The translations under genes were made by a program, and so were the position numbers. Under the pieces are notes generated by a model, which had not been told where the DNA came from, did no database searches, and worked only from the letters and a program-made list of their open reading frames with translations. 64,000 nucleotides of DNA from Pipra filicauda. Lineage: Eukaryota > Chordata > Aves > Passeriformes > Pipridae. Of this stretch, positions 1 to 10,513 are shown piece by piece. Positions within the stretch are counted from its first letter, which is position 1. Every line of letters starts with the position of its first letter. The stretch is taken from contig NW_024104897.1 of assembly GCF_003945595.2 (NCBI RefSeq), positions 1 to 64,000 on the forward strand. The letters are read 5' to 3'.

Positions 1-310
1 CCCTCCGCTCACCCCCAAACCACCCCGAGCCCCACTCCGAGCCCCCCGAGCCGCCACCGCGCCGCCGATTAAAAGCTTCCATCCCAAATTCCCTGCTCTT
101 GGTGTTTTTAAGCAAAACAGCCCCAACAGCGGCTCCTCCCCTCCCCTCTTCCAGGGCAAAGGAAGCCGCGGGACGAGGATGCCCGTGGCCACCGTGCTGC
201 ATGCCCGGTCATGTCCCGACGGTGCCCGGCTGCGGGACGCGCTGGGACACGCTGGGACACACGCGTGTGTCGGGGGGATGAGGGTCGTGGAATGACAGGG
301 AGTCACTTAC
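1..310 (-). other. GDF15: GDF15 intron 1, 5' part (cut by window edge)
   Basis: On the minus strand a consensus donor (GTAAGT) begins at 310, directly after the first coding exon of GDF15, so this stretch is the start of intron 1. It is C-rich at the left edge and carries short GGGACAC repeats near 240-262. I see no coding sequence; the second exon, which would hold the mature TGF-beta domain, must lie left of the window. Confidence 0.7.
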
Positions 311-644
311 GGATGGGGGTCAGGCGGTGCAAACGCCGGGTCCCGGACATGGATTCCTCCTCCTCCTCTTCCCGGCTCCGGTTCCCTGCCAGCTCTGCCA
401 CTTTCTGCTGGTAGAGCCGCTGCGCTCTCTGGATGCTCTCCTGGTCCGGCTGGTGCCGGATGACGGGGGGAGCCGGCATTCCCAGCCGCTCCAGGATCCC
501 CTTCTTGACGGCTTCCAGCTGGAGCCGGTCCTGGTCCCACGTGAGGGGCAGGGAATCCACGGCGGCGAGGGGCAGAAGGAGCTGGAGGCAGGTGAGGGTG
601 GCCCAGACATCCCTCAGCGCTCTGGGCATCGCGCTCCTCGGCAT
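311..644 (-). CDS. GDF15: Growth/differentiation factor 15, first coding exon (partial gene)
   Basis: This exon encodes the signal peptide and N-terminal prodomain of a secreted stress cytokine of the TGF-beta superfamily. The ATG is at 644-642, with a second in-frame ATG at 629-627 (residue 6). A hydrophobic signal segment (WATLTCLQLLLPLAAV) is followed by a prodomain helix with LERLGMPAPP, as in activin/GDF prodomains. Three points favour GDF15: an RLYQQKVAELAGNRS segment aligns with the human region holding its N-glycosylation sequon, the exon ends in LHRLTPI matching human VRILTPE, and the neighbour is PGPEP1 in the conserved head-to-tail order. An acidic run of six Glu follows the sequon. 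The exon ends at 311 in phase 1 before GTAAGT. About 111 residues are present; the cystine-knot exon is outside the window. Family resemblance is from memory, so another TGF-beta prodomain is possible but unlikely given synteny. Confidence 0.85.
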
Positions 645-734
645 CCTGCAGCTCCCGGGGCAGCCTTTACTCCCGAATCTCGTGCAAAGGCTGGACGTGC
701 TGCCAGGGGAATGAATGAACTGGACCAGACCAGA

Positions 735-742
735 CTTTATAG
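735..742 (-). promoter_or_regulatory. GDF15 TATA box
   Basis: CTATAAAG reads on the minus strand, about 91 bp upstream of the GDF15 ATG, predicting a start near 710 and a short 5'UTR of about 65 nt. A TCATGCAAA on the same strand near 818-826 is one base off the C/EBP-ATF composite core TGATGNAAN and would sit about 110 bp above the start site. That site is only suggestive. Confidence 0.6.
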
Positions 743-829
743 GAGCCGAACTTTGCCCGCCCTCCTGCCGTGGGTGACAGAGTAAACTTCCAGTAGAAAT
801 TTCTCCTCTCTGGGATTTTGCATGAAAGG

Positions 830-3800
830 TTCTGGCAGTGCTGGAGCCCGGATGATTTACAAGCCGGTTTGAAGCTGTAGAGACAAGAAAGTCTGGAATA
901 CTATTTCTCAGCAACAATTATTCCACCATCTTCCGCTTCCCGTTTCCCCCACGGGATCGCGTGGCTGGGGGAATCCCCCTCACCTCCCCCAGCGGGTGGC
1001 GGGAGGAGATGGAGAGGGGATGCTGTGCAGCATTCCAGAGTGGCTCGTCCATCCCTGCATCCTCAGCCACCTTCCCCGCCTGTCGCCTCGCCCCGGTGCC
1101 TGTTATCACACGAGGGGGCTGATCCAGGCGCACGCAGCCCCTTCCCGAAATCCCACCGAGGCGGGAATGGGGCGGGGAGGAGGAGCTGGGCTGCCGGGCT
1201 CGTGCCGGGTGCGCTCCCGCAGGAGGAGTGGGATCAACCCTGGACCTTGTCCCACCAAACCGGCTGCTGGCACCGGTTTCCCCGTGCAGGTGTGACCGAG
1301 AGGGGTGGGTATGTCCCGTGTCCCGATCCTTCTGAAGCAACTTTGGCACTGGGTTACATCATCATCATCCTCCCAAATGGAGCCAGGCAGGACGGAGCCT
1401 GCCACCAATCCGGCGGGGCCACGTGTGTGCCAGGCAGCGGCCGTGCCAGACCAGGGCTAGGGAGGAGAAAATCCACGGTGGGAATGAGCCACGGAGGTTG
1501 GCACAGGACCACCCGCCTCCCGCCTTCTCCTCAGGGATGCTTGGACCGAAAAAACACGAGCGGGCGGATGAGGAACCGCCGGTGGGATGAGTTGGACGGG
1601 CAGGTCCTCCCAGGGCAGGCGAGGCCGTTCCCAAACGTCCTGAAGTTGATCCAAGTGCCTGGTCTTCAGCTGTGCTCCTGCCAGGGGGTGAACGTGCACG
1701 CAGTAATCCCGTGATTTAAGGCTGTTTATCCCCCTGCTTCTCCTCGGGCTTTTCTCACCCGGCTTCTCAAGGGGTTGCCTGAGGCAAAGCCAAGAACAAA
1801 CATTTCACCCTAAAACTCGGGAAAGGAGAAGTTTGTCAGGATGACCAGCATCGTGTGGGGGGGATTGCCCTGGCTCTGGCTCTGCTGCCTGGCTCTGGAG
1901 CCATCCTTGCAATGGGATGGGTGAGGAGGAGCTGGAGTTTTTCTCTTCCCAGGGCATCCAGCTTGGGTGAAATCCCATTTGTGGCTCCCAGGGAAATGTT
2001 GCAGCCTCGTTTATCTCCAGGGCTTCATCCCGTGTGGATTTGGGCACCATCCTGCTGCTGCCATGCGTGGGACATTACCCAGCCCTCCAGCAGCTGGGCA
2101 GGGATGAACCTCCCTCCTGGAGCATCTTCCCACCGGGGATCCTTAGGGAGTTCCCAGAGCACCAAACCCACTGTGATCCCTCTCCCAGGGATTTTATCAG
2201 CTGGGGTGATTTCAATCCTTCATCCCCTCACTCCAAGGAGGAAGGGAGAGGGAGCATCACCCAGGAGGACCACAAACCTCTGGCTACCACCCTGGGGCAG
2301 AACCATCACCATCACGTCACCCCCTCCACCCTGGACATCTCCGTGTCCCCAGCAGGTGGTGGCCCGGCCACCAGCCCCTTCCACCATCCACATGGTGCCA
2401 AACATGCTCATCCAGAGCTGAGACGGAGCCCTCGGCGTGTCCAGGCAGGGGAAGAGGCCCCGACCCCTTAGATCACATTGAGCAAGACCCGGCAAACCCC
2501 GAAATCCCGAAGTTCTGCTTTTGCAATGGATTCTCTCTCCGTGGGCGCGAGCCCCATCCCGGAGTGACGCACGGTCCCGCCGCTCCCGGAGCACCAAAGG
2601 TTGCTGGAGCCGGATGTTTTCCCCCCCTGAAAGGCGCCAGCCCTGGAAGCTGGAGATTTACAGTCCGGCTGAAGCCATAAAACAGGGATTTTGGGAGCTG
2701 GTTTGATTCCCGACCGAGCGATGATGAAATGTCCCAGCGTGTCCTCACCAGCCTGCAAGAGGGGATTGCGCAGCCTCCGCTCCATCCCACGTTTCCTCCC
2801 AGCTCTTCCCGGGCCGTTAGCACATCCTTTGGCGTCGGAAGCTCAGCTTTATGAAGGTCAGGTTTCCTCTCCACTTAGTGCATCCTCTGTGGGTCCCTCA
2901 GCCCGGCACAGATCCCACCTACCTGGCAGGGATCTAGAGCAGGAAAGACCATGGGATTGCTGTTCCCAGGGACTCCTGGAGCTCAGAGCACCTGAGATGG
3001 GATGAGGGAGAGCAGGAGCTGATGCCACGGGGCTGTCGCTTCTCCACACACATCAAGCAGGAGACAAACTGGGAGATCCAGTGATTAAAGCATCACACAG
3101 AGATCCAGTGGCTGGAAAGGCTGCTGGGAAGTCCAGGAAAAGCTCAGAGCATGCACTGCTGAGCCTGGGAAGGTGTGGAAGTGTCCAAGGCCAGGTTGGA
3201 TGAAGTTTGGAGCAACCTGGGGTAGTGGAAGGTGTCCCGGCCCACGGCAGGGATTGGAACTGGGTGGGCTTTAATGTCCCTTCCAAGTCAAACCATTCCA
3301 TGATTCCCTGTAAATAGCCTTTTTCCCTTCTCTCCACCTCCAGGGGATGGGGATGGGTGGGAAGCATGGTGGGGGTGGTGGGTGCCATCCCAGAGCCCCC
3401 CCATGGCCGAGACCGAGGGGAAGAAGCCGCCTCGCAAATGCTGAGATTAAACTTCTAAAAAACCCAGGAAGGGGAACATGAACATGAGTCACTTCCCCAC
3501 GGAACGTGGGCTGGATGCAGCCCTGAACTTGAACCAGCTGGAGCAGGGCTCGGAGCGGGACCGGAGGAGCTCCCGGTGCTGTGTCAGATCCGAGGACAAA
3601 ACCCCAAACCGGCCCCGTGCAACGGGGGCTCCTCAAAATCCATCGTTCCCCCTGATCCTTGGGATGGTGGTCGAGGGGCTGCCCCTGCCCTGCCCTCCCA
3701 GCTCTGGTGGGGGGACACTGAGAGGGGGGAGAGCACAGATGAGGGGGCTCCAGAGGGCTTCTATTCCCCCAAAAAAGCAGGAAATCCCCCCCAGCTGCAC

Positions 3801-5400
3801 GAGCTGGCAGAAACCTCGGGGTGGTTTTTTTTTTGTAGAGTTCCTTGTCACAAGCGGTGAGAGGGGAAGTGCCGCCCTCCGGATTTTGGGTCTCTCAGTT
3901 CCTTGCAGCTGTCGAGCAAAGAGATCCCAAAAACATGCCGAGAGCCCCTTGGGAACAGGGGGGGCATCACCCCATGACCCACAGAGGGGGGGTTACAGCT
4001 CCCAGCACCCAGAGCTTCCCACTGCCAGGCAAACAGTGCCGGATCAGGTGCTCCCCACGTCCCTCAGGGACCTCGTTGCACCCTGAAGTCACTTGGGCTG
4101 AGCAAGTTTGGCAGTGGAGGAGGAAAACCCCCTGAAAACGAGGCAAATAATGCTTTCCCACGGCGTATTTTTCCAAAGGATAAGATGGGAAGAGCAGCCT
4201 GGCTGCTGCTGCCGCCACAGGGAGATCCAAGCTGCCCTTTAGGGGTTGGTCTCGAGGGAGGGTGGGGCTGGAAGCACCTCTGGCACTTCCAAGGATAATT
4301 CAGAGCGAGAAAACCCTCAGGGGAAGGGGAAGAACCCAGCCAGGCCCACGGTGGCAGGGATCACATCCCGGATTTACGAGGGGATTGCGGCTCCATCCTG
4401 TCTCATTTCGGGTCTGGGGATGGGCACAGAGGGATGGGAGATGGGGCTTTCCCTCTGCTGCCGGCGTGGGATGGTTGGGAAGCCACATCCAGTGTTTTCC
4501 CAACGCCGGGCGCTGCCACCATGGAGTGGTGGAGTGGAGGCCGAGGTGACCTTTGGATGTTTCCCAACTAAAGACAACCAGGGCGAGCAAAACAAAGCAG
4601 CTTTTGCCCCCATCCCAGCAGGAATCACATTTTTCTCCCCCTTTGCTCCGAAGTTTACGGCATCTCCCAAAAATGAGACTTCTGCTCCACTTGGACGAAG
4701 ACGTTCCTGCCTCCCGGTCAACGATTAACTCGGATTCCCGGCCCCCCTCGGCCCTGGGGAAGTGCAGGAAATGCCTCCCCTCCGACCGCCGAAAATGGAA
4801 ACGGGGCTTGGGAAATCCTCGGTCACGCCACCGACACCTTCCTCACGGAGATGCTCTCGCCACCAGGATGTTCTCAGCTCCCAAGGAGCGCCTTTCCTGG
4901 AGGGATTCCCGGGACACGGGGATTGCCGGGACAGGGGGATTCCCGGGTGGGCTCTGGTGAGGATGCTTTGTGGCTTGTGATGGTGTTTCCCCATCAGAAG
5001 GTACAATAAACACCTTGAGGGCATCGTGGAGCTGGATTTCATGGGTTTTGTGGGTCTCTTCCAGCTCAGGATATTCAGGATCATCTGCAGGAGCAGCTGG
5101 GAACGAGCTCAACCCGAGCAGGATTGATGTGGGTTATTGAGATTGTTATTGAGAAGTAACTTTTAAAAGCAGCTTTTCCATGGTGGGAGCCTCTTTCTGT
5201 TCCACGGGAGATGCCTCTTGACCCTCCAGCGTGCCCAAACAGCCCCTTCCCTCCATTTTCCAGGAGGTATTCCCAGACCAAGGCTTTTGGGAGCATTGTG
5301 ATCCCTTGGGATGGTGGGGCCGAACCCAGGAGCGGAGCACGAGGCTCCAAAGGGACCCAGATGAGCTCTAAATGCTTCCTCCAAAAATCTTTCCAACATG
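830..5400. other. Intergenic DNA between GDF15 and PGPEP1
   Basis: No coding exon with sensible splice sites or recognisable protein was found on either strand. The open frames here are short and their translations resemble nothing known. The only repeats I recognise are a CR1 fragment near 3170-3308 and a weak CR1-like 3' tail near 5025-5085, which ends in a GGTCTCTTCCAGCTCAGGAT type motif. Confidence 0.5.
3168..3308 (+). mobile_element. CR1 LINE 3' fragment
   Basis: The stretch runs through the typical avian CR1 3' sequence: GTGTCCAAGGCCAGGTTGGA, then TAGTGGAAGGTGTCCCGGCC, then a diverged copy of TTTAAGGTCCCTTCCAAC, ending at CCATTCCATGATTCC. It is 5'-truncated, as most CR1 copies are. Confidence 0.85.
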
Positions 5401-5404
5401 GAGC

Positions 5405-5890
5405 AGAAGGGAAAAACGGATGAAAGGAACATAATCCAACCTGGGCACATCCCAGAGCAGCATCCCTTTTCCCAGGGAAATCCTTGGGAGACGCTACAAG
5501 GGAAAGACAACCCAGAAATCTCCTTAAAACTGAAGGATTTTAAGGGTCTGGGTGTTTGCTTGTTTGTTTGTTTGTTTTAAGTGATGGGAAAAATAGATGA
5601 AGGAAATCAAAACCAACCTGGACACATCCCAGAACAGCATCTCTTTTACTAAGGGAACCCTTAGGACATGGAAAAAAGGGAAGGTTAACCCAGAAAGCTC
5701 CTTAAAACTGAAGGATTTTAAGGGTCTGGATGTTTGGTTTTTGCTTTTTTTTTTTTTAAGTGATGGGAAAAATATAGATGAAGGAAATCAAATCCAACCT
5801 GGGCACGTCCCAGAACAGCATCTCTTTTACCAAGGAAGATGCTCCAAAGGAAGGACAACCTTAAAACTGTAGGATTTTAAGAGCCCGGAT
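5405..5890. repeat. Three tandem copies of a ~180-bp unit
   Basis: Copies begin near 5405, 5583 and 5761. Each runs through GATGAAGGAA, CCAACCTGGGCACATCCCAG, AACAGCATCTCTTTT, then CTTAAAACTGAAGGATTTTA and a poly-T or (TTTG)n stretch. The third copy is shortened. Open frames across copies share peptides, but there is no start context or splice structure to support a gene. Confidence 0.85.
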
Positions 5891-6460
5891 GGGGTTTTTT
5901 TTTGGGAGCACAAGGCACAGCTTTGGACGAGGAATGAGGGTGGAAGGTGAGGGAGAATTCCATGAAGTCGCCGTTAGTCCGACCTCCAGCAGAAACAAAC
6001 GGATTTATTTGTGATCCCAAACATGGACCAGGCTCCACGTGCCTGTCAGGAGGGAATTAGTCACCGGAGCATGACTCGGGAAAGGGTTGTGTACACAGGG
6101 CACGTTGCTCCCGCATGGAGCATCCACAGCAGCGGGGAACAGCTGGAGAGAGGAGCAGCAAGAAGGGATTTTTCCCCCCCAGGCCGGTTGGGAACTGGCC
6201 AAGAAAATCCCACCCTGCGGCAGAGGTTGGTGGAGAACGTCCCTGTGTATCCCCTGGAAGGCTGGATCCAGGTGGGACCACCCGGCAGTGGGGAAAGGGA
6301 AGCGCGGTGGGAAGTCACGGTGAGGAGCCCTTGGAATGGGGGAACGGGCAGGCAGAGCGTCGTCCCTGCGATGGGAAGCTCGTGCTGGGAATTCTTGGCT
6401 GTGCTGGGAGGCTTTTCATCCCCAGGAGCCCATCCCAGGGCGGGAGAGGCAGCGAATCCT

Positions 6461-7134
6461 GCTCTGGGACATGTGTGGGACACGTGCTGGGGCATGTCCT
6501 GGACCTGCTCTGGGACCTGTCCTGGCACCTGCCCTGGTAACTGTCCTGGGATTTGCTCTGGGACATGTCCTGGGACCTGCTTGAGATCTGTCTTGGGATT
6601 TGCTCTGGGACCTGCTTGGGACCTGTCCTGGGATTTGCCCTGGGACATATCCTGGCATGTACCCTGAGACCTGCCCTGGGATTTGCTCTGGGACGTGTCC
6701 TGGCTTACACCCTGAGACCTGCCCTGAGACCTGCTTGGGATCTGCCCTGGGATTTGCTCTGGGATTTGTGCTGGGATCTGTCCCGGGACCTGCTTGGGAC
6801 CTGTCCTAGGACATGTCTTGGGATCTGCCCTGGAATTTGCTCTGGGACCTGTCCTGGGATTTGCTCTGGGACATGTCCTGGCTTACACCCTGAGACCTGC
6901 TTGGGATCTGCCCTGGGATTTGCTCTGGAAGGTCCTGGGACCTGCTCTGGGACCTGTCCTGGGATTTGCTCTGGGACCTGCTTGGGATCTGCCCTGGGAT
7001 TTGTGCTGGGACCTGTCCCGGGACCTGCTTGGGACCTGTCCTAGGACATGTCTTGGGACCTGCTCTGGGATTTGCTCTGGGACCTGCTCGGGATTTGCCC
7101 TTGGATTTGCCCTTGGACATGCCCTGGGACCTGC
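6461..7134. repeat. 12-bp minisatellite (CTGGGAYYTGYY)n with higher-order repeats
   Basis: Variants of CTGGGACCTGCT and CTGGGATTTGCC repeat without interruption for about 670 bp. Longer blocks are duplicated: the block containing CTGGCTTACACCCTGAGACC occurs near 6700 and again near 6876, and the block with CCTAGGACATGTCTTGGGA occurs near 6806 and 7040. The 12-bp period keeps several frames open on both strands, producing PGQVPGQ-like and LGSALGF-like translations that I regard as non-coding. Confidence 0.9.
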
Positions 7135-8044
7135 CTGCACATGCCCCACCGGAGGCAGCGAGGGCTGCTGGGAGCAGGCAGGAAATTCCAGCCATTCCCC
7201 TGCCCCAGATCTGAGGCCGTGGAAGCTCCGGGGAGCGGCGGCTGCGGGAGAGGGTGGGCTCTCCTCGGGCACCTTTGCCTGAGCTCAGCTTTGATTTGCG
7301 AGCTGGGAAACCACGGGGAGGGAGCAGCCTGCCAGATGGACGCTGCCCAAAATTCCCACCTCGTTTAGGAAGGGTTTGGAAGGCTGGAAGAGAGGGGGAG
7401 CAGAGTAGGATGTTAAAGGAAAGCATTCAGATCTACGAGGGGCCAGTCCACCGAAGGCACCTCCTCCGTGAATCTCTGGATCTCCACCAAGGAATCCCAG
7501 TGGGATGCTCCACGATGAGCCTCCTCAGCACCGGCAAAGCCTTGGATCTGTCCCTCCAGGGAGCTGTTTGCAAAATGACCTCATGGACACATGACATGCC
7601 CGAAACGTGACATGCCCGAAACATGACATCACCCCCGGGAGCATCGTGCAGGAAACGTTTATCACCTTATAAAGGGAATTAAAAGGGGAGTGATGTCATC
7701 AGGGGTTGGCTCAGGGAGCTCCAGTCCTGGCTCACCTGGGAGGGAGATCCCAAATTCCCAGTGCCCAGCACGTGCTGGGTGTGGGTGGGGGAATAAAAGC
7801 TCTGTCTCCCAGAAAAGGCTGGAGAACCTGGCAAGATCACCGTGGCAGCTCAGGAGAAAACCCCCAACATTCCCACAAAAAAGACAGAGGAAAAGCAGAG
7901 ATTCCTGAAGATCTGGGGTGTTTTCCTTTCTGATCCCCCCCTCCGGGCACAAACCAGCACCTTTTCCTGCCATCTCTGCAACATCAGGAGAGTCAGGACC
8001 AGGAGAAGCCCCCAGGACCACGCTGGAGCTGTGGAGGGGTTGGA

Positions 8045-8625
8045 CCGTCCCCAAGTCCTGGATTAACCTGGATCTGTGGAGGGGTTGCACCCTCTGGCTG
8101 CCCTGGATCAACCAGGAGCCATCCAGGACCCTGGTTCCAGGATCCAGGATCCAGCCCCACATCCCAGATCAGGCTGGATCTGTGGAGGAGTTGCACTCTC
8201 CACCTGTCCTGGATCGACCAGGAGCCATCCAGGATCCTGCTTCCAGGATCCAGCCCCACATCCCAGATCAGGCTGGATCCGTGGAGGAGTTGCACCTCTG
8301 GCTGTCCTGGATCAAGCTGGAGCCATCCAGGTGTTGCACCCTCTCCCCATCCTGGATCAACCTGGATCTGTGAAGGTGTTGCACCCTCTGGCTGCCCCGG
8401 ATCAACCAGGAGCCATCCAGGATCCTGCTTCCAGGATCCAGCCCCACATCCCAGATCAGGCTGGATCCGTGGAGGGGTTGCACCTCTGGCTGTCCTGGAT
8501 CAAGCTGGAGCCATCCAGGTGTTGCACCTTCCCCCTGTCCCGGATCAAGGTGGAGCTGTCCAGGTGTTTTACCTTCCCCATGTCCTGGGCCAACCTGGAT
8601 CCGTGCAGGGGGTCACCCCCCTCCC
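8045..8625. repeat. ~100-bp tandem array rich in GGATC
   Basis: Units run from GGATCTGTGGAGGGGTTGCA through CTGGATCAACCAGGAGCCAT to CCACATCCCAGATCAGGCT. Clear copies begin near 8069, 8173, 8274 and 8458, with shorter partial units between them. The array lies just beyond the proposed PGPEP1 poly(A) site. Confidence 0.85.
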
Positions 8626-8913
8626 AAGCCCCCGCTGTCCCACTCTGGGGTGACACCAAGCACAACGTGCCTGTATGGCAGCACCATCTGGTGGCACCAG
8701 CCCTCCCAGCCACCCCAGTTTGCTCCCAGTCAGGCCCCAGTGGCAGCAGGACCAGGGAGAGAACCCTTAAAAAAGCCAGCAAAGCACTTCCATCCCCGTG
8801 GAGGGGTTTAAAGGACGCATGGACGTGGTTTAGGGTCGGACAGGGGGAAGGGGTTTGTAACCTCGAAAAACAACCGGGGTTAAAAAACACACGGTGGAGT
8901 CAGAGTTAAACTC

Positions 8914-8919
8914 TTTATT
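8914..8919 (-). terminator. Candidate distal poly(A) signal of PGPEP1
   Basis: AATAAA reads on the minus strand. It is followed 25-35 nt later on that strand by a GU/U-rich element (GTGTGTTTTTT near 8883-8892), the expected layout for cleavage near 8895-8900. The sequence upstream on the minus strand becomes AT-rich, as in a long 3'UTR, while the sequence beyond it is a GC-rich tandem array. Confidence 0.55.
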
Positions 8920-10451
8920 TCCTTTGAAACACGGGTTTAAATCCTCAGTTACAAAGTCCAGTCTGGCAGTACAAGCTGAGAGCACACTGCTGGTCCCTCA
9001 CCACACAGCCCTTCGTGACACACGGGGGGGTTTTGGGGTTTACAAGGCACTGCAAGAACACACGGAGAGAACGGGAGCCCCGACGGGGTTGGAATTGTTG
9101 CTCCAGGAGTCCTGACAAGCACGAGGCGGGGAGAACACCTGAGGTACACCCAGACAGACACCGTGGGTTTCACAACTGGGGGACAAACACCTCGCTCAGA
9201 GGAGACACAGGAAAAAAAAAAAACAACCCCTCAGGAATTGGGCCGACCCCGAGCCAAAAGTGAGGAGGGACCCTTGGTCAGGTCCCTGGGGGTGTGTCAG
9301 CAAACCTGGAGAGCTCCATCTCCGAAGGGCATCCTCAGGAACCGCGGGGATTCCCACCAATCCAGCAGCTTTCCCACCCACCTCGGGGGATTTAATCCAT
9401 CCCAAGCACAGGACAAGGCACTCCCTGATCATCGAAAAGTAAACATTTTGTGATTTAAGAAGCTGGTGCAATAGAAAAACCTGAAGGTTTTGTATTTAAG
9501 GATTTAAGTACCACAGAGTTCTGTTTTAAGGGCAGTGATTTTCGTTTCCCATCTTTAATTCCTGTCCCTGGGGAGGCATTTCCTTCTCTGCTTTTGTCTC
9601 AAAATAAAGACTGAGCAGAAGCAGGTCTCAGGTTCCAATTAATACCTCGAAGAATTAACGACATCCTCAGCTTTGGAGCTTTGGCAGAATATCACTTTCA
9701 GCACATAAGACACTCATCAGACAGGAATACAAGCTTTTTGTATTTTTTTTTTTAAGAAAAAGTGCACTTTATACTGCGAAAAATTAGGGATTCTGGTGCA
9801 AAAATAACAAATCCATCTACATCAAGACGAGTATTTATGGTATCAACAACGGAGGGGGGGGGTTTTATCCAAGTCAATAAAGTTATAAAGAGCCTTTGCA
9901 ACTCTGAAATTCCTATCGTTAAAATAAAATTAAAATCATTAAAATATTATTGGATGAAGTATTAAAGGGAAGGAGATAAAAGGGAGGAAGTTACTTTGGG
10001 AAAAGGGTCTGTACAAATTAATCCTGATGGTTTTGTCTGCGGTGGAGGGGGGGGGGGGGAGAAATCTGAAAATCTGAATTAAGAAAAGCCCCACACCGAG
10101 TGCTTTTTATGTCTAAACATCCTGATTTTCAGGCAGCTTTCAGACAGCACCACTCCCTCCTGCAGCAGCTGTGTCTGAGAACCTGCTGGAGCCAGAAATC
10201 CAGGAGAAATTCAAAAAGATTCCCGAGTCACAACCAATTAAACCAGGAAATCACCACGGCCAGAGCGTCGCTGCTGCAGCTTTGGCAGTGGGGAGTCACA
10301 GAGTTCCTCATTTTCAGGGTTTTCCCATTTTTTTTTTTTTGGTTTGAAGAAGCTCCTCCTCCTCCTGCAATTCCTTTTCTCCATCTCACACACATACACA
10401 CAAAAAAAATATTAAAAAATAAAAAAAAATCCACCCACGAGGGCAACGGGT

Positions 10452-10513
10452 CAGAGAATTCCAGGATGGTTTGGGTTGGAAGGGACCTCAAAGATCACCC
10501 AGTTCCAACTCAA
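10452..10513 (-). mobile_element. CR1 3' end, reverse orientation
   Basis: GGATGGTTTGGGTTGGAAGG followed by GACCTCAAAGATCACCCAGT is the reverse complement of the CR1 3' terminus. Only about 60 bp remain. It lies inside the proposed PGPEP1 3'UTR in the same orientation as the gene. Confidence 0.8.

Noticed and set aside
6061..7426. Several 160-206 codon open frames on both strands
   Set aside because: They translate the 12-bp minisatellite (PGQVPGQ, LGSALGF). A period divisible by three removes stops by chance.
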